DNA of 64,000 nt from Immundisolibacter sp049322795 (GCA_049322795.1 JBMOQH010000005.1:93527-157526); one strand, 5' to 3'. Shown: positions 18,079 to 27,519, counted from the stretch's first letter. Notes: generated by a model not told the origin, from the letters alone. Numbers and translations: made by a program.

Positions 18079-19488
18079 TCAAAACCCTTCCGTGGCGGGA
18101 AGCTCGGCCTGCGCCTGATCGGTCAACTCGGCGGGCAGGGACTTGGACGCGTCGATCCCCAGCGCCTTCAGTTCCTCCGCCCGCTTGACCACGTTGCCGC
18201 GGCCGGAGACGAGCTTGTTGCGGGCGGCGTCGAAGGCGGTCTGCGTGCTTTTCAGGCGGCTGCCGACGGTTTCCAGATCCTGCACGAAGCCGACGAACTT
18301 GTCGTAGAGATCACCGGCGCGGCGGGCGATTTCCTGCGCGTTGCGGCTCTGGTGCTCGAAGCGCCACACGTTCTGGATCATGCGCAGCGTCGTCAGGAGC
18401 GTGGTCGGGTTCACGAGACCGATATTGCGTTCGAGCGCCTCGTTGAACAGCGCCGGCTCGGCGCGCAGCGCCTCCATGTAGGCCGGCTCCACGGGCACGA
18501 ACAGCAGCACGAAGTCGAGCGAGCGCACCCCCGGCAGCTGGTGATAGGCCTTGTCACCCAGCCCGCGGATGTGTGCCCGCAGCGAGGCCACATGCTCGCG
18601 CAGCGCCTGCGCGCGCGCCACGTCGTCCTCGGCACTCACGTAGCGCTCGTAGGCCACCAGCGACACCTTGGCATCGATCACCACATCCTTGCCGTCCGGC
18701 AGGTGCACGATGGCGTCCGGCCGCTGGCGGCCGTCCTCGCCGGTGATGCTGACCTGAACCTCGTACTCGCGGCCCTTGGCCAGGCCGGACTGCTCCAGCA
18801 CCCGCTCGAGCACCAGCTCGCCCCAGGCGCCCTGGGTGCGGGTACTGCCCTTGAGCGCCCGGGTGAGGTTCACAGCGTCCTCGGCCACCCGCTGGTTGAG
18901 ATCGCGTAGCGTGTGGATTTCCTTCAAAAGCGACACCCGATCGCGCGATTCCTTGTCGTAAACGTCCTCCACGCGCTTCTGGAAGCCGCCGATCTGCTCG
19001 CGCAGCGGGTTCAGCAGGGCCTCGAGATTGGTCCGGTTCTGCTCGGTGAAGCGCTTGGACTTGTCCTCCAGGATGTCCTGCGCGAGGCTCTTGAACTGCT
19101 CCGCCAGCCGCAGGCGGGCGTCTTCGAGCAAGGCCAGCTTCTCCTGGCTGCGCCGGCGCTCCTCGGCGAGCTCCGTGCTGGCCCGCTCCAGGCGCACGGC
19201 AAGCGCCTGCACCTCGTCCGCCCGCGCCCGCAGCGCCAGGTCGCGCTCGTGCAAGGCGGTGTCGAGCGCCGGCAGGCGCGCGCATTCGGCCTCAAGGCGC
19301 GCGCGGTCCTCTACCAGGGAGCGCTGCTCGTCACGCAGGCTCGCGATCTGCGTCGCCACGTCCACCGCCTGCCGTTGAGCCGCCTCAAGGCGGGCGCGGT
19401 ACTGGATCAGAACAATGGCCAGGGCGAAGGCGAGCAGCGTGGCCACCCCAGCCAGCGCAGCGACCACGGCAAGGGTGGAAAACTCCAT
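18079..19488 (-). CDS. rmuC: DNA recombination protein RmuC
   Basis: 469 residues. One N-terminal membrane segment (about 7-28) is followed by a long coiled coil (about 30-150) and the RmuC nuclease-like domain. The latter contains TQGAWGELVLERVLEQSGL, DGRQRPDAIVHLPDGKDVVIDAKVSL and LDFVLLFVPVEPAYMEAL, the conserved core with the PD-(D/E)xK-like DAK. RmuC limits inverted-repeat recombination. That is of note given the palindromic dispersed repeat immediately upstream, although a link is speculation. Confidence 0.92.
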   Translation of the reverse strand: MEFSTLAVVAALAGVATLLAFALAIVLIQYRARLEAAQRQAVDVATQIASLRDEQRSLVEDRARLEAECARLPALDTALHERDLALRARADEVQALAVRLERASTELAEERRRSQEKLALLEDARLRLAEQFKSLAQDILEDKSKRFTEQNRTNLEALLNPLREQIGGFQKRVEDVYDKESRDRVSLLKEIHTLRDLNQRVAEDAVNLTRALKGSTRTQGAWGELVLERVLEQSGLAKGREYEVQVSITGEDGRQRPDAIVHLPDGKDVVIDAKVSLVAYERYVSAEDDVARAQALREHVASLRAHIRGLGDKAYHQLPGVRSLDFVLLFVPVEPAYMEALRAEPALFNEALERNIGLVNPTTLLTTLRMIQNVWRFEHQSRNAQEIARRAGDLYDKFVGFVQDLETVGSRLKSTQTAFDAARNKLVSGRGNVVKRAEELKALGIDASKSLPAELTDQAQAELPATEGF

Positions 19489-19526
19489 GTCAGAAAAGCG
19501 TCCAAGTGACTGGTATGAGGCTTGCG

Positions 19527-19680
19527 AGGGAAGCTGTGATTGATTCAGCGATCCCCGATCGGGGCAGGATGCCCCGGCATGAATCGATGGCGCAAGCCAC
19601 CCGATTCATGGAGCGCACCGCGGGCCGGCACCGCGACGCAGCGAGTTGAATACGTCACGAGATGGGATTTTCCAGCGTTT
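19527..19680 (-). repeat. Diverged copy of the five-hairpin repeat, copy C
   Basis: Inverted relative to the copies at 505 and 12827. The order is kept: AGGGAAGC... TTCAGCG, then GATCGGGGCAGGATGCCCCGG, then ATGAATCGATGGC...CCGATTCATGG, GGAGCGCACCGCGGGC..., and a degraded TGGGATTTTCCAGC. Many base changes break the stems, so this looks like an old copy. It fills most of the 260-bp gap between the divergent rmuC and ald genes. Confidence 0.65.
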
Positions 19681-19748
19681 CCCAAAATGCCCGATCGAGC
19701 GGCGCGCCCGCGCCGCGCGAACACCCCACCCCCTGCGGAGACCCCGGC

Positions 19749-20858
19749 ATGGACATTGGCATCCCCAGCGAGATCAAGGACAACGAGAGCCGCGTCGCGC
19801 TCACCCCGGCCGGCGCCGCCGCCCTGGTGGCACAGGGGCACCGCGTGCGGGTGCAGCGCCGTGCGGGTTTGGGTTCCGGTTTTGCCGACGAGGAGTACGC
19901 CGCCGCCGGCGCCACGCTGACCGACGCCGCGGGCGCCTGGGGCTGCGAGCTGGTAGTGAAGGTAAAGGAGCCCCTGCCGGCCGAGTACCGTTATCTGAAC
20001 GGCCAATTGCTGTTCACCTATCTGCACCTGGCCGGGGTCGACCCGACGCTGACCGATGCCCTGCTCGCCAGCCGGACGGTTGGAATCGGCTACGAGACGG
20101 TGCGCGATGACACGGGCCACCTGCCGCTGCTGGCGCCGATGAGTGCCATCGCCGGCAACATGGCGGTCGCGGTCGGCGCCTGGTACCTGGCAAAACCACA
20201 CGGCGGCATCGGCGTGCAGCTTGGACGGGTGCTCGGCGAACCGCACGGGTGCGTGACGGTGATTGGCGACGGCGTGGTGGGCAGCCATGCCGCCGCCAGC
20301 GCGGCGGCGCTCGGCGCCGCCGTGACGGTGTTCGGCGTCGACGCCGCTCGCGGCGAGGCGCTGCGCGCGGCGGTGCCGCAGATCAACTGGCGCCGGTCGA
20401 CGCCGGAAGCAATCACCGCGGCACTTCCTGAAACCGACCTGCTGATCGGCGCCGTGTTGTTGCCGGGCGCCCGCGCGCCGCACCTGGTCAGCTCGGACAT
20501 GGTCCGCCGGATGCGCCCCGGCACGGTCATCGTCGACGTCAGCATCGACCAGGGAGGCTGCATCGAAACGGCTCGCCCGACCAGCCATTCGGACCCGATC
20601 TACACCGTGAACGGAGTCATCCACTACTGCGTCACCAACATGCCGGGCGCATACCCGCGAACGGCGACCCTGGCACTGACCCAGGCCACCCTGCCCTACC
20701 TGCAGCAGCTCGCGGCCGGTGGTCGAGCGGTGCTGCTGGCCAACCCGCCACTGGCCAGTGGCGTCAACACGCTGGACGGTTACCTGACCCATCGGGCCTG
20801 CGCCCAGGACCTGGGCCTGATGGAACGCTACCGGGCGCTCGATCAGATATCGGACTGA
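19749..20858 (+). CDS. ald: Alanine dehydrogenase
   Basis: 369 residues from ATG in MDIGIPSEIKDNESRVALT; the longer upstream frame runs into the repeat. The family signatures are present: VALTPAGAAALV, substrate-binding KVKEPL and FTYLHLA, and the Rossmann loop VTVIGDGVVGSHAA with acidic GVDAAR ending the next strand. The enzyme interconverts L-alanine with pyruvate and ammonium using NAD. Its length is normal. It stands alone, with a 247-bp gap downstream that holds no recognisable gene or riboswitch. Confidence 0.92.
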   Translation: MDIGIPSEIKDNESRVALTPAGAAALVAQGHRVRVQRRAGLGSGFADEEYAAAGATLTDAAGAWGCELVVKVKEPLPAEYRYLNGQLLFTYLHLAGVDPTLTDALLASRTVGIGYETVRDDTGHLPLLAPMSAIAGNMAVAVGAWYLAKPHGGIGVQLGRVLGEPHGCVTVIGDGVVGSHAAASAAALGAAVTVFGVDAARGEALRAAVPQINWRRSTPEAITAALPETDLLIGAVLLPGARAPHLVSSDMVRRMRPGTVIVDVSIDQGGCIETARPTSHSDPIYTVNGVIHYCVTNMPGAYPRTATLALTQATLPYLQQLAAGGRAVLLANPPLASGVNTLDGYLTHRACAQDLGLMERYRALDQISD

Positions 20859-21105
20859 GCGCCCCGGGTAAACACTGGGCGATGCGGCGCTGGCCGGCGC
20901 CGCGCATGGCCGCAGTCACGGCAAATCACCCGCATCCAACGCGGCGGAACTGTGGCTTTTTGCCGCTTTTGGACCGCCTGGCCGGGGTGATACTGGCCGT
21001 CGAATGGACCCGGGGCGAGGCTCCGGAGTGACCGAAGCGCACCGGTGACGGTGCGGCTTCGACTACCTGACGACGTGCCGCAAGGCCCGACCCGCCCAGA
21101 CAACG

Positions 21106-21858
21106 ATGAAAAGAGCATCCCGGTCCATTCCCCGCATGGGGACGCAGGCCGCGCCCCCCGCGCCGTGCAAGGCGCTGAAGTACCGCCGCTGCAACATTGC
21201 CCTCACGGCCATTCTCGTCGGCTTCGTCGCGGCAATGGCAATGGGCCGTGCGGATGCCTGGAACCACACCGTGCATCGGCACAACACGCTGCGGGCGCTC
21301 GGCACGCAACCGCAAATACCGCCCGACCGGGCCCGGCGGGGCCTTGGCATTGCCCGCGTCGTCGACCAGGGCGGGGCCTGCACACTGACCCGCGTCGGCG
21401 CCAAGACCCCTACCGCCCTGCGCACTGGGCTGGACGTGGCCACGGGCGACGCCATGAGCTGCGACGCCCACAGCTACGCGACCCTGGAGTTCGGGGACGG
21501 CTCGCAGCTGCGCGTGCAACCGAACAGCAAAATCCATCTCGACGCGACCTGGGGCGGCGGTTTTTTCGGGCAGGACTTTGCGCCGCAACGGGGATGGACG
21601 CAGAGCAGCGCACCGGCGGGGGAGCCGTCCAGTTCGCGCGTGCATTCGCTGTCTCCGGCGGCGATGACATCGGTGCACGGAATGCATGCGGGAATCGCGA
21701 GCGACAACGCCGCCACCTTGGGCGGCGAGGTAGAACGTGGACAAGTGAACGTCGCCGGACGGAATCGGACGATGCCTGCCGCGGCCAGCTTGGGCAGCTT
21801 TGCGATTCCGGCTGCGGCACCCCCGCCCGCGGTTGCGCTGCGGCTGCTCCCGGTATGA
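21106..21858 (+). CDS. FecR-domain protein paired with a CHASE2 receptor
   Basis: 250 residues. A signal anchor lies near residues 29-48 (IALTAILVGFVAAMAMG). A FecR-like beta domain follows at about 85-145, with GACTLTRVG, a DVATGDAMSCDAHSYATLEF strand pair and DGSQLRVQPNSKIHLD. The C-terminal 100 residues are low-complexity. Its stop overlaps the ATG of the CHASE2 cyclase/phosphodiesterase (ATGA). FecR-domain and CHASE2 genes often neighbour each other, so the periplasmic FecR part may be the partner or ligand presenter for CHASE2. That role is inferred. Confidence 0.7.
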   Translation: MKRASRSIPRMGTQAAPPAPCKALKYRRCNIALTAILVGFVAAMAMGRADAWNHTVHRHNTLRALGTQPQIPPDRARRGLGIARVVDQGGACTLTRVGAKTPTALRTGLDVATGDAMSCDAHSYATLEFGDGSQLRVQPNSKIHLDATWGGGFFGQDFAPQRGWTQSSAPAGEPSSSRVHSLSPAAMTSVHGMHAGIASDNAATLGGEVERGQVNVAGRNRTMPAAASLGSFAIPAAAPPPAVALRLLPV

Positions 21859-24710
21859 AGGCGCTGCGTCTGCCCCACGAGTCGACGGCCCGGACATGCG
21901 GGCGATTCAGCCTGCGCGACACCGCCGTGATCGGCATCGTGCTCGCGGTGCTGATGGTGGGGCTGATGGCCTCAGGCTTGCCGCGGCGCCTGAACGCCGC
22001 CATCTATGACCTCACGGCCGGGGCCACCCAACCCGCTCCCAGCAAGCAGATTCTCATCGTCACCATCGACGATAAAAGCCTGCAGGCAATCGGCCGCTGG
22101 CCCTGGTCCCGGCGCGTTCACGCCGCCTTTCTCGACCGGCTGGCCGCCGCCGGCGATACCACCGTCGGCTTGGACCTGCTGCTGGCGGACCGTGACCCCG
22201 AGCCCGCCGCCGACGATGCCCTGGCCGACTCCATCCGCAACCACGGTCGGGTCATCCTGCCGGTCGTGCCGGCCTCCCTGGTCGACGCCTCCGGCCTGAC
22301 GACGGCCACCAGCCTGCCACCGATAGTCCGCTATGCCACCCTGGCGCACGCGGATGTCGATACCGACCCGGACGGCGTGGTGCGACGGATGTACCTGCGG
22401 GCCGGCCTGGGCATGCCGACCCTGCCCACCCTGGGGCTGGCGCTGATACAGGCGCGGGCCGGCATCGCCGGCAACGACGCAAACGCATCGCCGACACCGG
22501 CTGACGCCCGCGCCTGGACCCGTTCGGACGAGGTGATGATTCCCTTCGCCGGACCTGCAGGCACCTATTCACGCGTGTCCTACGTCGACGTGCTCGATGG
22601 ACGCGTGGCATCGGATCAGCTGCGCGGCAAGTACATCCTGGTCGGTGCCAGTGCGGCAGGGCTGGGAACCCGCTTTGCCACACCAACGACGCTCGCCAGC
22701 CGCCTGCCGCTGATTGGCGCCGAGTTGCACGCCAACCTGCTCGACGCCCTGCTGGCCGGCCGCACCATCACCGCGCTGCAGCCACCCTGGGCGCTGGCAA
22801 TGATGCTGGTGTGGCTCGCGGCGGGCCTCGTGTTGCTGCGCTGCCAGCGGGCTTATCAGGTAGTTGCCGGCACCGCCGCGCTGCTCGTGCTGCTAGGGCT
22901 GTGCACCTGGCTTGGCGTGCGCCACGCCAGTATCTGGCTGGCGCCGGCGCCGGCACTGATTGCCCTGTTGGCGATTCATCCCATCTGGTCCTGGCGCCAG
23001 CTGCGCTGGCACATGGGGGCCTTGTTTCGCGAACGCGGGCAGTCCCATGCCACGCTCGAGTTGGTGCATGACGGCATCATCACGCTGGATGGCGCGGGGC
23101 GCGCCCGTTACCTCAACAGCGCGGCCGAGACCATAACCGGCCGCCCGCTGGCGCAGGTTCTTGGTCGGCCGCTGGCCGAGATCACCGGCCTCAAGCCGGT
23201 CGATGCGGGCAACGCATCCCCGCATTCCGACGACGCCGATCTGATGCGGATCGCCACGCACACCCTGACCGCACCTGATGGAAGCGAACGGGCGGTGCGC
23301 ATCGCGCGCCACCCGCTGCCGCTGGACGGCGGCTCGGTTGTCGCGATCACCGATGTCACCGCCAACCTCACGCTGGCAAGGGAAATCCGCTTTCAGGCGA
23401 CACACGACAGCCTGACCGGCCTGCCCAACCGCGGCATTCTCGCGGACCGCCTGCGGCAGACGTTGGCCGCCGCGCGCCGCCGCAACCAGCCCGTCGGCGT
23501 GCTGTTCATCGATCTCGATGGCTTCAAGCGGGTCAACGACGCCTTGGGGCACAACGCTGGCGATCGTCTGCTGCGGGAAGTCGGCGTTCGCCTCGCGTCG
23601 CGCATTCGCGGTGAGGACACCGCCGCCCGTTGGGGCGGCGATGAGTTCGTGCTGGTCCTCAGCCGCCTGGACGACGAGCAGTCGGCCATTGGCATCGCCG
23701 ACGCCATCGTGGCCCTGCTGGAGGAGCCGTTCGACCTGGATGGACAACCCGCCTTCATCTCGGCCAGCGTCGGCATCAGCCTGTTCCCTCGCGATGGCGA
23801 GGATGGCGAACAGCTCCTGCTGCGGGCCGACACGGCCATGTATCGCGCGAAGAAAAACGGCGGCCGTGGCGTCAGCGTCTTCTCGCACGAAGTCGGTGCC
23901 TGGAACAAGGCGCGCCTCAACCTTGAAAACGAGCTTCGGACCAGCCTGCAGCGCGGCCCGCTCGACGTCTGTTACCAGCCGATCATCGACCTTCGCCAGG
24001 GATGCGTAACGCACGTCGAGGCCCTCGTACGCTGGCAGCACCCCGCGCGCGGGACGCAGACGCCTGCACAGTTCCTGACCCTTGCGGAAAGTAGCGGCCT
24101 GATCCACGAAATCGGCGCCGCAACCCTGTACAAGGCCTGCGCCGACGCGCAGCAGCTGGCGCGCCAAGGTGTCACGGTCGGCGTGTCCGTGAATGTTTCT
24201 CCCCAGCAGTTGACCCGCGGCGAGCTGCCGGCGCGGGTGGGCGAGGCGCTTGCCATGTCGGGCCTGCCGGCGCGTCTGCTCACCCTGGAGGTCACCGAGA
24301 ATGGCATCGTGAGCGACGCCGCGCGGGCCGCCGACACCATCGCGGCGCTGCGCCAGATGGGCGTATCCATCGCGCTCGACGACTTCGGCACGGGTTACTC
24401 GTCGCTCAGCCTGCTGCGCGATTTCCCCATCGACATCCTGAAGATCGACCGCTCCTTCGTGCCCAACCCGCAGCAACGCGCCGGCGACCTCACCATCGCC
24501 CACGCGATCATCGGCATGGCCAGGAACCTCGACAAAACGGTCATTGCCGAGGGCGTGGAAACGTCGTGGCAAAGCCGCGCCCTGCTGATCGGCGGCTGCC
24601 ATTTGCAGCAAGGCTTCCTGCACAGTCCGCCAGTCACGGTGGACGACATCCCGAACATCGCCCGGCGCGTCGCCCTGGCGGGAGCGCCAAGCTTCATCAC
24701 TTCGCACTGA
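21855..24710 (+). CDS. CHASE2-PAS-GGDEF-EAL c-di-GMP enzyme
   Basis: 951 residues starting at the ATG overlapping the FecR-gene stop. Order: one membrane helix (about 22-42), periplasmic CHASE2 sensor (about 45-300, with IDDKSLQAIGRWPWSR), three membrane helices (about 305-382), PAS (about 395-500), GGDEF (about 512-675) and EAL (about 690-940). The diguanylate cyclase signature RWGGDEF is intact and an inhibitory RxxD (RGED) lies five residues upstream. The phosphodiesterase part has EAL in VEALVRW, DDFGTGYSSL and KIDRSF. Both activities could therefore be present, and the net output is unknown. The EPS locus in the same window is a plausible but unproven target. Confidence 0.93.
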   Translation: MKALRLPHESTARTCGRFSLRDTAVIGIVLAVLMVGLMASGLPRRLNAAIYDLTAGATQPAPSKQILIVTIDDKSLQAIGRWPWSRRVHAAFLDRLAAAGDTTVGLDLLLADRDPEPAADDALADSIRNHGRVILPVVPASLVDASGLTTATSLPPIVRYATLAHADVDTDPDGVVRRMYLRAGLGMPTLPTLGLALIQARAGIAGNDANASPTPADARAWTRSDEVMIPFAGPAGTYSRVSYVDVLDGRVASDQLRGKYILVGASAAGLGTRFATPTTLASRLPLIGAELHANLLDALLAGRTITALQPPWALAMMLVWLAAGLVLLRCQRAYQVVAGTAALLVLLGLCTWLGVRHASIWLAPAPALIALLAIHPIWSWRQLRWHMGALFRERGQSHATLELVHDGIITLDGAGRARYLNSAAETITGRPLAQVLGRPLAEITGLKPVDAGNASPHSDDADLMRIATHTLTAPDGSERAVRIARHPLPLDGGSVVAITDVTANLTLAREIRFQATHDSLTGLPNRGILADRLRQTLAAARRRNQPVGVLFIDLDGFKRVNDALGHNAGDRLLREVGVRLASRIRGEDTAARWGGDEFVLVLSRLDDEQSAIGIADAIVALLEEPFDLDGQPAFISASVGISLFPRDGEDGEQLLLRADTAMYRAKKNGGRGVSVFSHEVGAWNKARLNLENELRTSLQRGPLDVCYQPIIDLRQGCVTHVEALVRWQHPARGTQTPAQFLTLAESSGLIHEIGAATLYKACADAQQLARQGVTVGVSVNVSPQQLTRGELPARVGEALAMSGLPARLLTLEVTENGIVSDAARAADTIAALRQMGVSIALDDFGTGYSSLSLLRDFPIDILKIDRSFVPNPQQRAGDLTIAHAIIGMARNLDKTVIAEGVETSWQSRALLIGGCHLQQGFLHSPPVTVDDIPNIARRVALAGAPSFITSH

Positions 24711-24763
24711 TTCGGCCAGCGTAGGGGTCTTGAGGCTTTCCGATCCAAGCGGTCGGCGCAGTG

Positions 24764-24776
24764 GATAATGCCGGCC
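24764..24776 (+). promoter_or_regulatory. Putative promoter -10 region of the RlmI-like gene (GATAAT)
   Basis: GATAATGCCGGCC, part of a 15-base string identical to one upstream of rlmD. A transcript starting about 7 bp downstream would begin near 24776, which supports the GTG at 24798 as the start codon rather than the ATG at 24768. Confidence 0.4.
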
Positions 24777-24797
24777 CCTTGCCCTGGACTGCCTGCC

Positions 24798-25994
24798 GTG
24801 ACCTTGCCCGCGCTGCGCCTGAAACGTAACGAAGACCGCCGCCTGCGGGCCGGCCACCTGTGGGTGTTCAGCAACGAGGTCGACATCGCCGCCACGCCGC
24901 TGACCGGCTTTGCGCCCGGCCAGTTGGTGACGGTGGAAAACGCACGCGGCGGGCCGCTCGGCACGGCTTACGTCAACCCCCGCTCGCTGATCGCCGCCCG
25001 CCTGCTGTCGCGGCGCGTGCTCAGCGACGAGGCCGCCGTGACCGCCCTGCTGCGCCGGCGCCTCGCCGATGCGCTGACGCTGCGCGAGCACCTTTACCCG
25101 ACGCCGCATTACCGCCTGGTCCATTCCGAAGGCGACGCCCTGCCCGGGCTGGTGGTGGACCGTTACGGCGACCAACTGGTGGTTCAGATCAGCACCGCCG
25201 GCATGGAAAGCCGGCGCGACGCCATCGTCGCGGCACTCGTGGAATTGATCCAACCGGCCGGCGTCCTGGCCCGCAACGACGGCTTCGGCCGCGAGCTGGA
25301 GGGTCTGCCCACCGGCGAGGCGCAGGTGCTGCACGGCGCGGTGCCGGAGTTCGGCCAGGTACTCGAAGGCGGGCTCGAGTTCCGCGTGCCGCTGCACGGC
25401 GGACAGAAATCCGGCTGGTACTTCGACCAGCGCCCGAACCGCGAGCGCCTGCGCGCCTACGTCGGTGGCCGACGGGTGCTGGACGCCTTCAGCTACGTCG
25501 GCGCCTGGGGCTTGCAGGCGGCCGCCGCGGGCGCCACGCAGGTGCTGTGTGTGGATGCCTCCGCACCGGCACTGGCGGTGCTGAGCGACAACGCCCGGCG
25601 CGCCGGGCTGGCCGAGGTGGTCGACACCCGCCAGGGCGATGCCTTCGACGTGTTGGCCGCGCTGCTCGATGCCGGCGAGCGCTTTGACGTGGTCGCCATC
25701 GACCCGCCGGCCTTCATCAAGCGCAAACGCGACACCGAGGCCGGCATGGAGGCCTACCTGCGCCTGAATCGGCTCGCCATGCAGCTGGTGGCGCCCGGCG
25801 GTTACCTCGTCAGCTCGTCCTGCTCGCACCACCTGCCCGAGGCGGACTTCCGCGACCTGCTGCGCCGCGCCGTGCTGCCGCTGAACCGCCGCCTGCAACT
25901 GCTGGAACGCGGCCACCAGGGAGCCGACCATCCGCAGGCGCCGGCCATGCCGGAGGCGGACTACCTCAAGGTGGCGTTCTGCCGGGTGCTGTAG
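24798..25994 (+). CDS. Class I SAM-dependent rRNA methyltransferase (RlmI family)
   Basis: 398 residues from GTG. An N-terminal PUA domain is recognisable (LRLKRNEDRRLRAGHLWVFSNEVD), then the middle domain (HYRLVHSEGDALPGLVVDRYGD). The SAM-binding Rossmann domain has YFDQRPNRERL, VLDAFSYVGAWGLQAAAAGA and the DPPAF motif. C-terminal SSCSHHLPEADF carries the family cysteine. RlmI methylates C1962 of 23S rRNA; that exact target is inferred from family membership. The CHAD gene follows 10 bp later. Confidence 0.88.
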   Translation: MTLPALRLKRNEDRRLRAGHLWVFSNEVDIAATPLTGFAPGQLVTVENARGGPLGTAYVNPRSLIAARLLSRRVLSDEAAVTALLRRRLADALTLREHLYPTPHYRLVHSEGDALPGLVVDRYGDQLVVQISTAGMESRRDAIVAALVELIQPAGVLARNDGFGRELEGLPTGEAQVLHGAVPEFGQVLEGGLEFRVPLHGGQKSGWYFDQRPNRERLRAYVGGRRVLDAFSYVGAWGLQAAAAGATQVLCVDASAPALAVLSDNARRAGLAEVVDTRQGDAFDVLAALLDAGERFDVVAIDPPAFIKRKRDTEAGMEAYLRLNRLAMQLVAPGGYLVSSSCSHHLPEADFRDLLRRAVLPLNRRLQLLERGHQGADHPQAPAMPEADYLKVAFCRVL

Positions 25995-26004
25995 GGGTCA
26001 CTCC

Positions 26005-26877
26005 ATGGCCTTTGAACTCGACCTTGAGGCACCGCCCGGGCGGGATCTGCGGCGCCTTTTGCACGACCAGATGGGCGCTGCCGGGAGCGCCCTGCAGGAC
26101 ACGCCCGACGCGGAGGCGATCCACGCCACCCGCCGGCATCTCAAGCGCGCCCGCGCGGTGCTGCGCCTGCTGGACGGCGACCTGCTCGGCCCGGCAGCGG
26201 CCGCGGATGCCGCCCTGCGCGATGCCGGTCGGCACTTGTCGGCCAGTCGGGACGCTACCGTGCTCGGCGCGACCATCGAGATGCTGATCGGGCTGCGCCC
26301 GCCGGCCGCCACGGCGCAGGCGCTGCGCCGATGGCACGCTCAACTGCGCGGTTCCACCGATGCGGCCATCGCTCCCGACACGCTGGCCGCGGCGTGCGAC
26401 GCCCTGCGGCAGGCACGCGAGGCCGCGGCGGATATCGACCCCGACGACGCTGCCGCCGCCCTGTGGGCCGGCTTCGCCGCGAGCTACCGCGCCGGCCGGC
26501 GCGCGCTGCGGCGCGCCCAGGCGAAGCCGAGCGCCCGACGCCTGCACGACCTGCGCAAGGCGCTCAAGCACCATGTCTATCAGCTGCGTGTGCTGCGACC
26601 GCTGTGGCCCGCGGTCCTGGAGGCGGTGCACGCCGAGGCTGACCGCGCGGCCGAGCTGCTGGGTGAGCACCATGATTGCGAGGTGCTGCGCGAACGGTTG
26701 GCTGGCAGCCGCCTGCGCGCCGCGCAACAGACGCGCGTGGATGCGCTCGCGGCGCAGCACCAGGCGACCCTGGCCGACGCGGCGCTCGCCTGCTGCCGTT
26801 TGATCTACGCAGAGTCCGCGCGCCGCCACGCGCGGCGGATGCAGACCTACTGGCGGCACGGTCGAACGGGCGCCTGA
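26005..26877 (+). CDS. CHAD-domain protein
   Basis: 290 residues, nearly all helical. Conserved histidine/arginine patches typical of CHAD domains are present: EAIHATRRHLKRARAVLRLL near residue 38, RLHDLRKALKHHVYQLRVL near 178 and LGEHHDCEVLRERL near 220. CHAD proteins bind polyphosphate through such basic surfaces (known family property). A CYTH phosphatase domain, often fused or adjacent, is absent here. It is probably co-transcribed with the RlmI-like gene and is convergent with the phosphoribosyltransferase. Confidence 0.87.
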   Translation: MAFELDLEAPPGRDLRRLLHDQMGAAGSALQDTPDAEAIHATRRHLKRARAVLRLLDGDLLGPAAAADAALRDAGRHLSASRDATVLGATIEMLIGLRPPAATAQALRRWHAQLRGSTDAAIAPDTLAAACDALRQAREAAADIDPDDAAAALWAGFAASYRAGRRALRRAQAKPSARRLHDLRKALKHHVYQLRVLRPLWPAVLEAVHAEADRAAELLGEHHDCEVLRERLAGSRLRAAQQTRVDALAAQHQATLADAALACCRLIYAESARRHARRMQTYWRHGRTGA

Positions 26878-26889
26878 CGGCGCCGGCCG

Positions 26890-27519
26890 TCAGCGGTTCC
26901 CGGCCGCCCAGTCCCGCAGCAGCGCCGTGACCTCGTCGTCGCTCACCTGCCCGAAGTCGGCGTAGAACTGCCCAACCGCCGCGAAATCCCGCGGCGCGAG
27001 CAGGCACACCACCTCGTCGGCATGATCCCGCAGGCGCTCGACCGCCTCCGGCGGCGCCACGCCCACCGCGGCGATCAGCCGTGCCGGGTTACGGGCGCGC
27101 AGCGCATCGAGCGCGGCCATCAGCGTGGCGCCGGTCGCCACGCCGTCGTCCACCACCACCACCACCCGCCCGGCGGGATCGATGCGCGCCGCGCCGTACA
27201 GCGCCCGGCGACGGCGCAGCACCTCGCCCTGACGCGACGCCTCCGCGGCCACATAGGCCTCGTCGACCCAGGCATCCGCGCCCGGGTTCAGGCTGACATG
27301 GCCGGCCTCGTCCACCGCGCCGATGGCGAACTCCGGGTTGCCCGGGGCGCCGAGCTTGCGCACCAGCACGAGATCGAGATCGCCGTCCAGGGCCTGCGCC
27401 AGCAGCGCGCCCATGGGGACCGCGCCGCGCGGCACGGCAAGGATCAGCGGGCGCTTGCCCCGCAGATGGGCCAGGCGGCCCACCAGCTGACGGGCGGCAT
27501 CGGCCCGATCATCGAACAT
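26890..27519 (-). CDS. Phosphoribosyltransferase-family protein
   Basis: 209 residues from MFDDRADAARQL; the longer upstream frame is GC-driven. The N-terminal half has LILAVPRGAVPMG and LVLVRKLGAPGNPEFAIGAV, typical of stand-alone type-I phosphoribosyltransferase-like proteins. The PRPP-binding loop is VVVVVDDGVATGATL. These proteins are widespread with no proven substrate, and a standard purine or pyrimidine role is not supported. It lies downstream of nasA, 144 bp away, on the same strand. Confidence 0.78.
   Translation of the reverse strand: MFDDRADAARQLVGRLAHLRGKRPLILAVPRGAVPMGALLAQALDGDLDLVLVRKLGAPGNPEFAIGAVDEAGHVSLNPGADAWVDEAYVAAEASRQGEVLRRRRALYGAARIDPAGRVVVVVDDGVATGATLMAALDALRARNPARLIAAVGVAPPEAVERLRDHADEVVCLLAPRDFAAVGQFYADFGQVSDDEVTALLRDWAAGNR

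Noticed and set aside
20859..21105. Possible c-di-GMP riboswitch before the FecR/CHASE2 genes (CACGGCAAATCACC)
   Set aside because: The conserved GEMM core and receptor loop could not be matched; only one short similarity was seen.
24768..24797. ATG at 24768 as start of the RlmI-like gene
   Set aside because: It lies inside the putative -10 region; the GTG at 24798 gives the normal N-terminus of the family.
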